In this document: one piece after another, positions 6,078 to 12,130 of the stretch
Position numbering within the stretch: the stretch's first letter is position 1
How the letters are laid out: each line of letters begins with the position of its first letter
Assembly (NCBI GenBank): GCA_934654805.1
Contig: CAKUGW010000095.1
Coordinates: 1-12,409, forward strand
Direction: 5' to 3'
DNA from: an uncultured Kiritimatiellota bacterium
GTDB taxonomy: Bacteria > Verrucomicrobiota > Kiritimatiellia > RFP12 > UBA1067
DNA length: 12,409 bases
The notes under the pieces: generated by a model
What the model was told of the DNA's origin: nothing
What the model saw: only the letters and a program-made list of their open reading frames with translations
Databases searched by the model: none
Program-made: the position numbers and the translations under genes

Positions 6078-7532
6078 ATGACAACGCAATCCAAAATGAC
6101 CAACTTCCGGTGGATGATCTGCTCGCTGCTCTTCTTCGCGACGACGGTGAACTACCTCGACCGACAGGTCCTCTCCCTCACGTGGAAGGACTTCATCGCG
6201 CCGGAGTTCCACTGGACGGACGCCGACTACGGCATCATCACGGGCTACTTCTCGCTCATCTACGCCTTCTGCAACCTGTTCGCCGGCAAGTTCGTCGACT
6301 GGATGGGCACGAAGAGGGGCTACGCCTGGGCGATCTTCGTCTGGTCTCTCGCGGCCTGCCTGCACGCGTTCTGCGGCTGGGGCACGTACCACCTCGTCGA
6401 CGGCGTCGACTCGATCGCCGCGATGAAGACGCTCCAGGCCGGCAGCGCCGTCGCGCTCTCCGTCGCGTCCGTCTCGGTCTGGCTCTTCCTCGGCTGCCGG
6501 TGCCTCCTGGCGCTCGGCGAGGCGGGGAACTTCCCGGCGGCGATCAAGGTGACGGCCGAGTACTTCCCGCCGAAGGACCGCGCGTTCGCGACGTCGATCT
6601 TCAACGCCGGCTCGTCCGTCGGCGCGCTCGCCGCGCCCGCGACGATTCCGCTCATCGCCGAATGGTGCGGCTGGGAAATGGCGTTCATCATCATCGGCGC
6701 GCTCGGCTTCGTCTGGATGGGCTTCTGGCAGTTCCTCTACAGGAAGCCGGCGGAGAACCCGCGCGTCAACGCGGCGGAGCTCGCGTATATCAGCGAGGAG
6801 GCGGAGGCGGAAGGAAAAGGGAAGAAGGAAGAGGGAAGAAGTGAGGACGGCAAGGGAATCTCCTACCTGAAGGCCTTCTCGCTGCGTCAGACGTGGTCGC
6901 TCATCTGCGGGCGCGTGCTGACGGATGGCGTGTGGTGGTTCTTCCTCTTCTGGACGCCGGGCTACCTCTCCGACCAGTTCGGCTACAAGAGCTCGTCGGG
7001 GATGGGCATGGCGCTCATCGTCACGCTCTACGCGATCGTCACCTTCGCCTCGATCTACCTCTGCAGGCTGCCGACGTACATGGTCGAGAAGAAGGGCATG
7101 AACCCGTATGAGGGCCGCATGGTCGCGATGTTCCTCTTCGCGTGTCTGCCGCTTCTCGCGCTCGGCGCACAGCCGCTTGGCGCCGTGAGCGCGTGGTTCC
7201 CGGCAATCCTGATCGGCTTCGCGTGCGCGGGGCACCAGGCCTGGAGCGCGAACATCTATTCGTGCGTCTCGGACATGTTCCCGAAGAGCTGCATCGGCAC
7301 GCTCACGGGCATCGCGCAGTGCGCGGCGGGCCTCGGCTCGTTCGCGATCAACATCTGCGCCGGCGAGCTCTTCACCTACGCGGCCGCGCGCGGCGACGCC
7401 TTCGCCTTCTGCGGCTACACCGGGAAGCCCGCCGGCTACATGATCGTCTTCTGCTACTGCGCCGTCGCCTACCTCCTCGGCTGGGCCTGCATGAAGGGCC
7501 TCGTGCCGAAGTACAGGAAGGTTGAGCTGTAG
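6078..7532 (+). CDS. MFS transporter, hexuronate (ExuT-like) family
   Basis: A 484-residue inner-membrane major facilitator, most like the ExuT/anion:cation symporter group that imports glucuronate and galacturonate with protons. Visible signatures are TVNYLDRQVLSL in TM1, DWMGTKRG in the TM2-TM3 loop, LALGEAGNFPAAIKVTAEYFP in TM4 (a hallmark of ExuT relatives), FNAGSSVGALAAP in TM5, and WWFFLFWTPGYL in TM7. The central cytoplasmic loop (about residues 239-260) is a run of Glu, Lys, Gly and Arg encoded by a purine repeat, described separately. It starts 5 bp after the second oxidoreductase, with AAGG at 6064-6067 inside the end of that gene, so translation is probably coupled. A second ATG at 6096 is possible. 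Import of a hexuronate for UxaC is the natural inference, but the substrate is not proven. Confidence 0.9.
   Translation: MTTQSKMTNFRWMICSLLFFATTVNYLDRQVLSLTWKDFIAPEFHWTDADYGIITGYFSLIYAFCNLFAGKFVDWMGTKRGYAWAIFVWSLAACLHAFCGWGTYHLVDGVDSIAAMKTLQAGSAVALSVASVSVWLFLGCRCLLALGEAGNFPAAIKVTAEYFPPKDRAFATSIFNAGSSVGALAAPATIPLIAEWCGWEMAFIIIGALGFVWMGFWQFLYRKPAENPRVNAAELAYISEEAEAEGKGKKEEGRSEDGKGISYLKAFSLRQTWSLICGRVLTDGVWWFFLFWTPGYLSDQFGYKSSSGMGMALIVTLYAIVTFASIYLCRLPTYMVEKKGMNPYEGRMVAMFLFACLPLLALGAQPLGAVSAWFPAILIGFACAGHQAWSANIYSCVSDMFPKSCIGTLTGIAQCAAGLGSFAINICAGELFTYAAARGDAFAFCGYTGKPAGYMIVFCYCAVAYLLGWACMKGLVPKYRKVEL
6809..6857 (+). repeat. Purine-rich heptanucleotide array inside the MFS reading frame
   Basis: Seven consecutive 7-mers can be read: GGAAGGA (6809), AAAGGGA (6816), AGAAGGA (6823), AGAGGGA (6830), AGAAGTG (6837), AGGACGG (6844), CAAGGGA (6851). 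The rough consensus is ARAAGGGA. The tract is nearly all purine on the coding strand and is far less GC-rich than the rest of the gene. It encodes the charged central loop between TM6 and TM7 of the transporter and keeps the frame open. Confidence 0.7.
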
Positions 7533-7552
7533 GGCGGGTGACATGAGGGGCG

Positions 7553-7572
7553 GCCCGGCCTTACGGCCGGGC
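7553..7572. terminator. Perfect 8-bp GC hairpin between convergent genes
   Basis: GCCCGGCC (7553-7560), loop TTAC, GGCCGGGC (7565-7572). It lies between the stop codons of the MFS transporter (7532) and the convergent araC-type gene (7604), where a bidirectional terminator would be expected. No T-run follows on either strand, so it is not a canonical intrinsic terminator. It could instead be a U-less terminator, an mRNA 3'-end stabiliser or a REP-like element. Confidence 0.5.
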
Positions 7573-7603
7573 AGAAGGGCGCGGACAGGAAAGATGACGG
7601 GCT

Positions 7604-8485
7604 TCAGGCGTGCCGCTCGTCGGCCTCTGCGCGCCACTGGCTCGGCGAGCAGCCGGTATGCCGCCGGAAACTGGCGATGAAGTACTGCGGCGAGGCGAAG
7701 CCCGTCTCCTCGGCGATGCGCGCGATCGGCAGGTCTGTCGCGCGCTGTTTCCTCTGGGCCTGGCGGATGCGGTAGCGGCCGAGCCAGTCTGACGGCGTCA
7801 GCCCCGTATGCTCCTTGAAGAGCGTGAAGAAGCGCGACTTCGAGTAGCCCATGTAGGCGACGAGACGGTCGATGCGGACGCGCTCGGCGTGATGGGCCTT
7901 CAGCCAGGCGACTGCTTCCGCCATCAGGCGCGTCGAGCCCTTGGCGACCGGCATCCGGCAGGGATCGGCCGCGCGGAGCAGGATCAGCGTCGCCAGCGTG
8001 CGCACGAGCGCGAGGTCGGCCTCGGAGAGGCCGCGCGCGGCGCGCTCGGCAAAGCCGTCCAGCTCGGCAAAGTGCGCGGCCAGATCCTTCGAGACGGGCA
8101 GCGGCCGGCAGCGGCGCGCCAGCAGCTGCGCGAGCCGGTCGCGGTAGACGCGCGCGGTGAGCCCGGCGCAGGGCGTCCGCCGCGCGCGCGGATGGTCAAG
8201 CAGCAGCTCGACGCGGTGCCCGGCCGGGTCGATCGCCTGGACGTGCCGATGGGGAAGCCCGGCGGGGATGACGATGAAGTTCCCGGCGGGCAGGATCACG
8301 CTTGCGCGGTCTCCGAACTCGTAGCCGAACTCGCCCTTGATGCAGTAGAGAAGCTGGACGGCGTCGTGCGTGTGCCAGAACGAGCCGGTCGCGGAGAGCG
8401 ACTTGAGGTGGCGCACGCCTTTCAGCCAGCCGAGCTTCAGGTGGCGGTCGTCGAGATCCGAGGGCTGTTGTCCGTAACGTTCCAT
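7604..8485 (-). CDS. AraC-family transcriptional regulator with N-terminal cupin sensor
   Basis: A 293-residue cytoplasmic DNA-binding regulator. Residues about 35-85 form a cupin-like sugar-sensing domain (FWHTHDAVQLLYCIKG, then LPAGNFIVIPAGLPHRH). Residues about 188-286 carry two helix-turn-helix units of the AraC/XylS type: IDRLVAYMGYSKSRFFTLFK, then IARIAEETGFASPQYFIASF and the HTGCSPSQWR signature. I prefer the ATG at 8485. A start at 8506 would add seven residues, but a TAGAAT -10 box lies between the two, so the longer form would not be encoded by a transcript starting there. It converges on the sugar-acid operon and diverges from the hexokinase gene, so either could be its target. The ligand is probably a sugar, but the sequence does not say which. 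Confidence 0.92.
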   Translation of the reverse strand: MERYGQQPSDLDDRHLKLGWLKGVRHLKSLSATGSFWHTHDAVQLLYCIKGEFGYEFGDRASVILPAGNFIVIPAGLPHRHVQAIDPAGHRVELLLDHPRARRTPCAGLTARVYRDRLAQLLARRCRPLPVSKDLAAHFAELDGFAERAARGLSEADLALVRTLATLILLRAADPCRMPVAKGSTRLMAEAVAWLKAHHAERVRIDRLVAYMGYSKSRFFTLFKEHTGLTPSDWLGRYRIRQAQRKQRATDLPIARIAEETGFASPQYFIASFRRHTGCSPSQWRAEADERHA

Positions 8486-8496
8486 GTCAGGCGCGT

Positions 8497-8525
8497 ATTC
8501 TACCATAATTCGCCGACGGCCTGCA
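8497..8525 (-). promoter_or_regulatory. Putative promoter of the araC-type gene
   Basis: On the minus strand TAGAAT occupies 8502-8497 and is followed by ACGC. The hexamer 17 nt upstream (TGCAGG, 8525-8520) is a poor -35. A start of transcription about 7 nt after the -10 box would fall within a few bases of the ATG at 8485, giving a nearly leaderless mRNA. Confidence 0.45.
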
Positions 8526-8532
8526 CGGCAGG
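8520..8532. promoter_or_regulatory. Small inverted repeat in the divergent promoter region (candidate operator)
   Basis: CCTGC-ACG-GCAGG is a 5-bp inverted repeat with a 3-bp spacer. It coincides with the -35 positions of both divergent promoters at 17-bp spacing. A shared regulator site is possible, but arms this short can arise by chance in GC-rich DNA. Confidence 0.3.
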
Positions 8533-8554
8533 TTTTCCGAGAATTTGATATAAT
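8526..8554 (+). promoter_or_regulatory. Putative promoter of the hexokinase gene
   Basis: A perfect TATAAT -10 box lies at 8549-8554, followed by TCGC. The -35 region at 17-bp spacing (8526-8531, CGGCAG) does not match TTGACA, so the promoter may need an activator. The leader to the ATG at 8598 would be about 36 nt and holds the AAGGA ribosome binding site at 8585-8589. Confidence 0.55.
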
Positions 8555-8597
8555 TCGCCCAAAGCAAACTCAACTTAACTTGAAAAGGATACGACCA

Positions 8598-9884
8598 ATG
8601 ATGACACCTGAGGAGTTTCTGGCGGCAAACGGGTTCGAGACGGCGGACCGGATCGACCGGCAGGCGATGATTTCGACGTTTCTCTCCGAAATGGAGAAAG
8701 GGCTCAAGGGCGCGCCGTCGTCCCTGCGCATGATCCCGGCCTACGTGGGCGTGCACGGCAAGATCCCGCAGGGGGCGAAGGCGGCCGTCCTCGACGCGGG
8801 CGGCACGAACTTCCGCTCGGCAATCGTCTCGATTCCGCCGAAGATCGAGGACCGCCAGAACCAGTCGATGCCGGGCGCGAAGGCGCCGGTGACGGGCGAC
8901 GAGTTCTATGCGGCGTTCGCGAACGAGCTGCGGCGCGTCGCGCCGAAGGCGACGGTGAAGAAGTACGGCTGGTGCTTCTCGTACAATGCGGACGTCACGC
9001 CGGACCTTGACGCGCGCCTCAACTGCTGGACGAAGGGCATCCAGGCCCCGTCGGTCGTCGGCCAGTACGTCGGCAAGGAGCTGCTGCGGCGCATGGGCGG
9101 CGGCGAGATCGCAATCGTGAACGACACGGTCGCGACGCTGCTCGCGGCGAAGGCGACGGAAGGCGACAAGACCTACTCCTCCTACATCGGCTTCATCCTC
9201 GGCACGGGCACGAACGCGGCCTACGTCGAGAGGAACGTGAACATCACGAAGGTCGCGGACCTCGACCCGGAGGGCTCGATGATCATCAACGCCGAGTCGG
9301 GCAGCTTCGACAAGTACCCGCAGTCGCGCTTCGACGCGGCGATGGACGCGAAGCAGGGCGACACGGGCCACAACCCGTTCGAGAAGATGATCTCGGGCGG
9401 CTACCTCGGCGGCGTCGGCCTCGAGGTCTACAAGGCGGCGGCGAAGGCCGGCCTCTTCTCGCAGAAGGCGGCGGCGGCCCTGCGCGGCCTCGGCTCGCTG
9501 GAGACGATGGACTTCGACAACTTCTGCGCGGCCTACCACCGCGAAGACCGCGTCAACCTGCTGGAGGCGATCTTCGCGGACGCCGACGACGCGAAGATGG
9601 CGCGCCGCCTCGGCCTCCCCGTCTTCGAGCGCGCGGCCGTCCTGACGGCGATCCACCTCGCGGCGTTCTGCATCAAGACGGGCGAGGGCGTCGAGGCCGC
9701 CGCGCCGATCGCGATCAGCGTGGACGGCTCGACGTACTACAAGACGCGCGCGATCCCGTTCGACGCGACGGTGCGCCGCGAGCTGGACGAGATGCTCGTC
9801 AAGCGCCGCAACATCCACTACGCGATTCCGCCGCGCGTGGACGACGCGCCGATGGTGGGCGCGGCGATCGCGGCCATGATGTGA
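8598..9884 (+). CDS. Hexokinase of the eukaryotic-type (COG5026) family
   Basis: ATP-dependent cytoplasmic hexose kinase, 428 residues, close to the length of one eukaryotic hexokinase unit. Motifs in order: phosphate-1 loop LDAGGTNFR (65-73), sugar-binding WTKGIQAP (144-151), catalytic IVNDTVAT with D176, phosphate-2 GTGTNAAYVE (202-211), NAESGSF (231-237) in the place of the family's N-x-E-x-G-x-F, EKMISGGYLGG (262-272), and the adenosine-site SVDGSTYYK (374-382). It therefore belongs with yeast and animal hexokinases, not with the ROK or Glk kinases usual in bacteria. The ATG at 8598 is preferred to longer in-frame starts because a TATAAT box lies upstream and AAGGA sits 8 nt before it. 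ATG ATG is duplicated, so 8601 is also possible. It is probably a single-gene unit, divergent from the regulator. The natural hexose is not evident. Confidence 0.93.
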   Translation: MMTPEEFLAANGFETADRIDRQAMISTFLSEMEKGLKGAPSSLRMIPAYVGVHGKIPQGAKAAVLDAGGTNFRSAIVSIPPKIEDRQNQSMPGAKAPVTGDEFYAAFANELRRVAPKATVKKYGWCFSYNADVTPDLDARLNCWTKGIQAPSVVGQYVGKELLRRMGGGEIAIVNDTVATLLAAKATEGDKTYSSYIGFILGTGTNAAYVERNVNITKVADLDPEGSMIINAESGSFDKYPQSRFDAAMDAKQGDTGHNPFEKMISGGYLGGVGLEVYKAAAKAGLFSQKAAAALRGLGSLETMDFDNFCAAYHREDRVNLLEAIFADADDAKMARRLGLPVFERAAVLTAIHLAAFCIKTGEGVEAAAPIAISVDGSTYYKTRAIPFDATVRRELDEMLVKRRNIHYAIPPRVDDAPMVGAAIAAMM

Positions 9885-9892
9885 GAACGTCA

Positions 9893-9963
9893 GGTTGGAA
9901 AGTGGAAAAGTGGGAAAGTGGAAAGGTGGAAGGTGGAGGTGGAAAAGGTGAAAAGTGAAAAGG
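9893..9963 (+). repeat. Purine-rich tandem array, unit GTGGAAA (7-8 bp)
   Basis: Nine degenerate units begin with GTTGGAAA, then GTGGAAAA, GTGGGAAA, GTGGAAAG, GTGGAAG, GTGGAG, GTGGAAAA, GGTGAAAA and GTGAAAAG. The plus strand holds only G, A and regularly spaced T. It starts 8 bp after the hexokinase stop codon and is too regular to be chance. Confidence 0.85.
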
Positions 9964-9973
9964 GCAGTCTGGG

Positions 9974-10043
9974 CCTTTGTCCCCTCTCCTTTGTCCACAG
10001 TTCTCCGGCCTCTGTCCTCCGTCCTTCGTCCTCAGTCCTGAAC
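9974..10043 (+). repeat. Pyrimidine-rich heptanucleotide array, unit CCTCTGT
   Basis: Ten consecutive 7-mers run in exact register: CCTTTGT (9974), CCCCTCT, CCTTTGT (9988), CCACAGT, TCTCCGG, CCTCTGT (10009), CCTCCGT, CCTTCGT, CCTCAGT (10030), CCTGAAC (10037). Consensus is CCTCYGT. The array ends 3 bp before the start codon of the surA-like gene, so it occupies the whole ribosome binding site region of that gene. Confidence 0.9.
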
Positions 10044-10046
10044 AAC

Positions 10047-10916
10047 ATGAAAAAGAACCTGTCCAACGTCCTCGCCCTCGCGGCGCTGGCGCTCCTCCTC
10101 CCGACGGCCGCGCAGGCCGTCGAGGTGGACGGCATCGCCGCGAAGGTCGGCTCCGAGACGATCCTCCGCAGCGAGGTCGCGAACGAGATGGCGCGCCTCG
10201 GCCTCCGCGACGCCTCGCGCTACGCGGAAGTCCTGGACGACATGATCGACCGCAAGCTCATGCTCAAGGCCGCGCGCGAGTCGAAGATGACCATGCAGGA
10301 GTGGGTCGTCGAGAACCGCATCCGCGAGATCATCCAGAAGGCCTTCGGCGGCGACCGCAACAAGCTGATCGAGACCCTGGGCCAGCAGCGCGTCTCGTAT
10401 CCCGAGTGGTACGCCCGGATGAAGGAGGACATGATCGTCGGCGCGATGCGGTGGAACGTGATCAACAAGAACATCACCGCCTCGCCCGCCGAGATGCGCG
10501 CGGAGTTCGAGGCGCACCCCGAACGCTACACGGCCGACCACCGCGTGACCGTCTCGGTCATCCTCCTGAAGCCGGAGGAGCGCGTCCGCCGCGACGAGAT
10601 CTCGGCCGCGCTCAAGGAGAAGAGCTTCGAGGATCTCGGCGGCAAGAAGTACACGGACGTGAAGCCGGAGGACGTCTTCAGGCCGGAGGTCTGCGCCGAG
10701 ATCGCCGCAATGCCGAAGGGCACGATCAGCAAGTGGATCGAGATCGACGGCTGGAGCTTCCTCCTGCGCAAGGAGGACGAGCGCGAGGGCCGGAAGCTCT
10801 CCTTCGAGGAGGCGTTCGACGCGGTCGAGGCCAACGTGAAGGAGGCGAAGTCCAAGGCGGCCTACCTCGCCTGGATCGCGCGCCTGCGCGAAGAGACCTA
10901 CGTCAAGGTCTTCTGA
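10047..10916 (+). CDS. SurA-like periplasmic chaperone / parvulin-type peptidyl-prolyl isomerase
   Basis: A 289-residue exported protein related to SurA/PrsA foldases, which help outer-membrane and periplasmic proteins fold. Residues 1-24 are a Sec signal peptide (MKKNLSNVL, hydrophobic core, AQA cleavage). The SurA N-domain follows: EVDGIAAKVGSETILRSEV (26-44), then helices with DDMIDRKLMLKAA and a SYPEWYARMKEDM segment. RVTVSVILLK (166-175) begins a parvulin-like module, and PKGTISKWIEIDGWSFLLRK (223-242) corresponds to its G-x-h-S...G-W/F-h-h end, but the part between is short. Prolyl isomerase activity is therefore doubtful and a chaperone role more likely. The tail, FDAVEANVKEAKSKAAY onward, is the usual C-terminal helix. 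The start is placed at the signal peptide. The frame stays open upstream only through translated repeats. No Shine-Dalgarno is visible. rlmN follows after 7 bp. Confidence 0.87.
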   Translation: MKKNLSNVLALAALALLLPTAAQAVEVDGIAAKVGSETILRSEVANEMARLGLRDASRYAEVLDDMIDRKLMLKAARESKMTMQEWVVENRIREIIQKAFGGDRNKLIETLGQQRVSYPEWYARMKEDMIVGAMRWNVINKNITASPAEMRAEFEAHPERYTADHRVTVSVILLKPEERVRRDEISAALKEKSFEDLGGKKYTDVKPEDVFRPEVCAEIAAMPKGTISKWIEIDGWSFLLRKEDEREGRKLSFEEAFDAVEANVKEAKSKAAYLAWIARLREETYVKVF

Positions 10917-10923
10917 CGGCGGC

Positions 10924-11949
10924 ATGACGAAAGCCTGGAGCATCTTGCCGGACGAGTGGAAGCCGATTCTGAAGGAGCGGGGGCTTCGCCCGTTCCGCGC
11001 CGACCAGATCCTGCAGGCGCTCTACCGCGACTACATCACGGACTGGGACGCGGCGACGACGCTGCCGAAGGACTTCCGCGAGACGCTGAAGGCCGCGTTC
11101 CCGCTGACGCGCTATGAGATCCGCGACGTGTCCGAGTCGGCGGACGGCACGAAGAAGCTGCTGATCGGCTTTGCGGACGGCCAGGCCGTCGAGACCGTCC
11201 TCATCCCGGCGACGGGCCGCTTCACGCAGTGCATCTCGACGCAGGTCGGCTGCGCGATGGGCTGCGCGTTCTGCGCGAGCGGGTCGCGCGGCGTCGTGCG
11301 GTCGCTGACGGCGGACGAGATCGTCGCCGAGTACCTCGCGGGCCGCACGTTCGGCGAGATCACGAACATTGTCGTCATGGGCATGGGCGAGCCGTTCGCG
11401 AACTACGACGAGACGCTGCGCGCGCTGAAGCTCATCAACGCCGGGAAGGGCCCGAACCTCGGCGCGCGCCACATCACGCTCTCGACGTGCGGCGTCGTGC
11501 CGGGCTTCCGGCGGCTCGCGGCGGAAGGCATCCAGTTCGAGCTGTCCGTCTCGCTGCACGCGCCGAACGACGCGCTGCGCTCGCGGCTCATGCCCGTCAA
11601 CCGCAAGTGGCCGATCGACGAGCTGCTCGCGGCCTGCGCCGACTACACGAACGCGACGAAGCGCATCATCACCTTCGAGTACACGGTCATCGCCGGCGTC
11701 AACGACTCGCGCGCCTGCGCCGAGGAGCTGGCGCGGCAGGTGCGCCGCGTGCCGATGGCGAAGGTGAACCTCATTCCGCTCTCGCCCGTCGCGCACCGGC
11801 CCGACTTCAGGACGCCGGACGACCAGACGATGCTCATGTTCCTCGACGTGCTCATGAAGAACCGCGTGCAGACGATGCTCCGCCGCTCGCGCGGCAAGGA
11901 CGCGGACGCGGCCTGCGGCCAGCTGCGCCTGCGCCATCTCGACGGCTGA
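10924..11949 (+). CDS. rlmN: Dual-specificity 23S rRNA A2503 / tRNA A37 C2-methyltransferase RlmN
   Basis: Radical SAM enzyme of 341 residues that methylates C2 of A2503 in 23S rRNA and of A37 in some tRNAs. Visible features: the iron-sulphur cluster motif C110-AMG-C114-AF-C117; C103 seven residues upstream, matching E. coli C118; VVMGMGEPFANYDE (150-163), the family's GMGEP motif; LSTCGVVPG (186-194); SVSLHAPND (208-216); and the C-terminal DAACGQL with C331, matching the methyl-carrying C355 of E. coli. All catalytic cysteines are present, so the enzyme should be active. The AACGQL ending and domain order suit RlmN. The start lies 7 bp after the surA-like stop and lacks a strong ribosome binding site, so coupled translation is likely. 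It ends before a hairpin at 11985-12005. Confidence 0.96.
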   Translation: MTKAWSILPDEWKPILKERGLRPFRADQILQALYRDYITDWDAATTLPKDFRETLKAAFPLTRYEIRDVSESADGTKKLLIGFADGQAVETVLIPATGRFTQCISTQVGCAMGCAFCASGSRGVVRSLTADEIVAEYLAGRTFGEITNIVVMGMGEPFANYDETLRALKLINAGKGPNLGARHITLSTCGVVPGFRRLAAEGIQFELSVSLHAPNDALRSRLMPVNRKWPIDELLAACADYTNATKRIITFEYTVIAGVNDSRACAEELARQVRRVPMAKVNLIPLSPVAHRPDFRTPDDQTMLMFLDVLMKNRVQTMLRRSRGKDADAACGQLRLRHLDG

Positions 11950-11984
11950 TCGGGCGGGCGGCCTTGGACGCTTAAGGCGGACGG

Positions 11985-12005
11985 GACGGGCGCCTGACGC
12001 CCGTC
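11985..12005 (+). terminator. Hairpin downstream of rlmN, possible terminator
   Basis: GACGGGCG (11985-11992), loop CCTGA, CGCCCGTC (11998-12005): a perfect 8-bp stem 36 bp after the rlmN stop codon. No T-run follows, so it would be a non-canonical terminator. The position between rlmN and the rhaT promoter supports that role. Confidence 0.5.
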
Positions 12006-12063
12006 GAATTCCGCTGCGTTCGTTCGCCTCATTGAGTCAGGGCAGGGATCTTTCGGCGTGGAC

Positions 12064-12092
12064 TTGCCAAACGCGGGCGGGAATGGTACAAT
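12064..12092 (+). promoter_or_regulatory. Sigma-70-type promoter of rhaT
   Basis: TTGCCA (12064-12069) and TACAAT (12087-12092) are 17 bp apart, each one base from the consensus. TCGC follows the -10 box, as at the hexokinase promoter. The leader to the ATG at 12131 would be about 30 nt and contains TGAGG at 12117-12121 as ribosome binding site. Confidence 0.72.
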
Positions 12093-12130
12093 TCGCAGCC
12101 AGGAAAACAAAGCAAGTGAGGTAAGTAGAG

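Larger units (their letters stand above)
8505..8559 (+). repeat. Direct repeat of ATAATTCGCC in the divergent intergenic region
   Basis: ATAATTCGCC occurs at 8505-8514 and again at 8550-8559, 45 bp apart. The second copy contains most of the TATAAT box of the hexokinase promoter. The first would give CATAAT and could be a second plus-strand -10 box. The copies could be tandem promoters or paired regulator half-sites. Confidence 0.4.

Noticed and set aside
6060..7637. 525-codon open frame on the minus strand opposite the MFS gene
   Set aside because: Arg/Glu/Ala-rich antisense artefact that also crosses the intergenic hairpin.
8484..8597. N-terminal extension of hexokinase to an ATG at 8484
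   Set aside because: The added part contains a TATAAT promoter box, has no family similarity, and a good ribosome binding site supports the start at 8598.
8487..9998. 503-codon open frame on the minus strand opposite hexokinase
   Set aside because: Begins in the divergent promoter region, overlaps hexokinase entirely and has no domain signature.
9918..10046. N-terminal extension of the SurA-like protein
   Set aside because: The extra residues are direct translation of the tandem repeats and would place the signal peptide internally.
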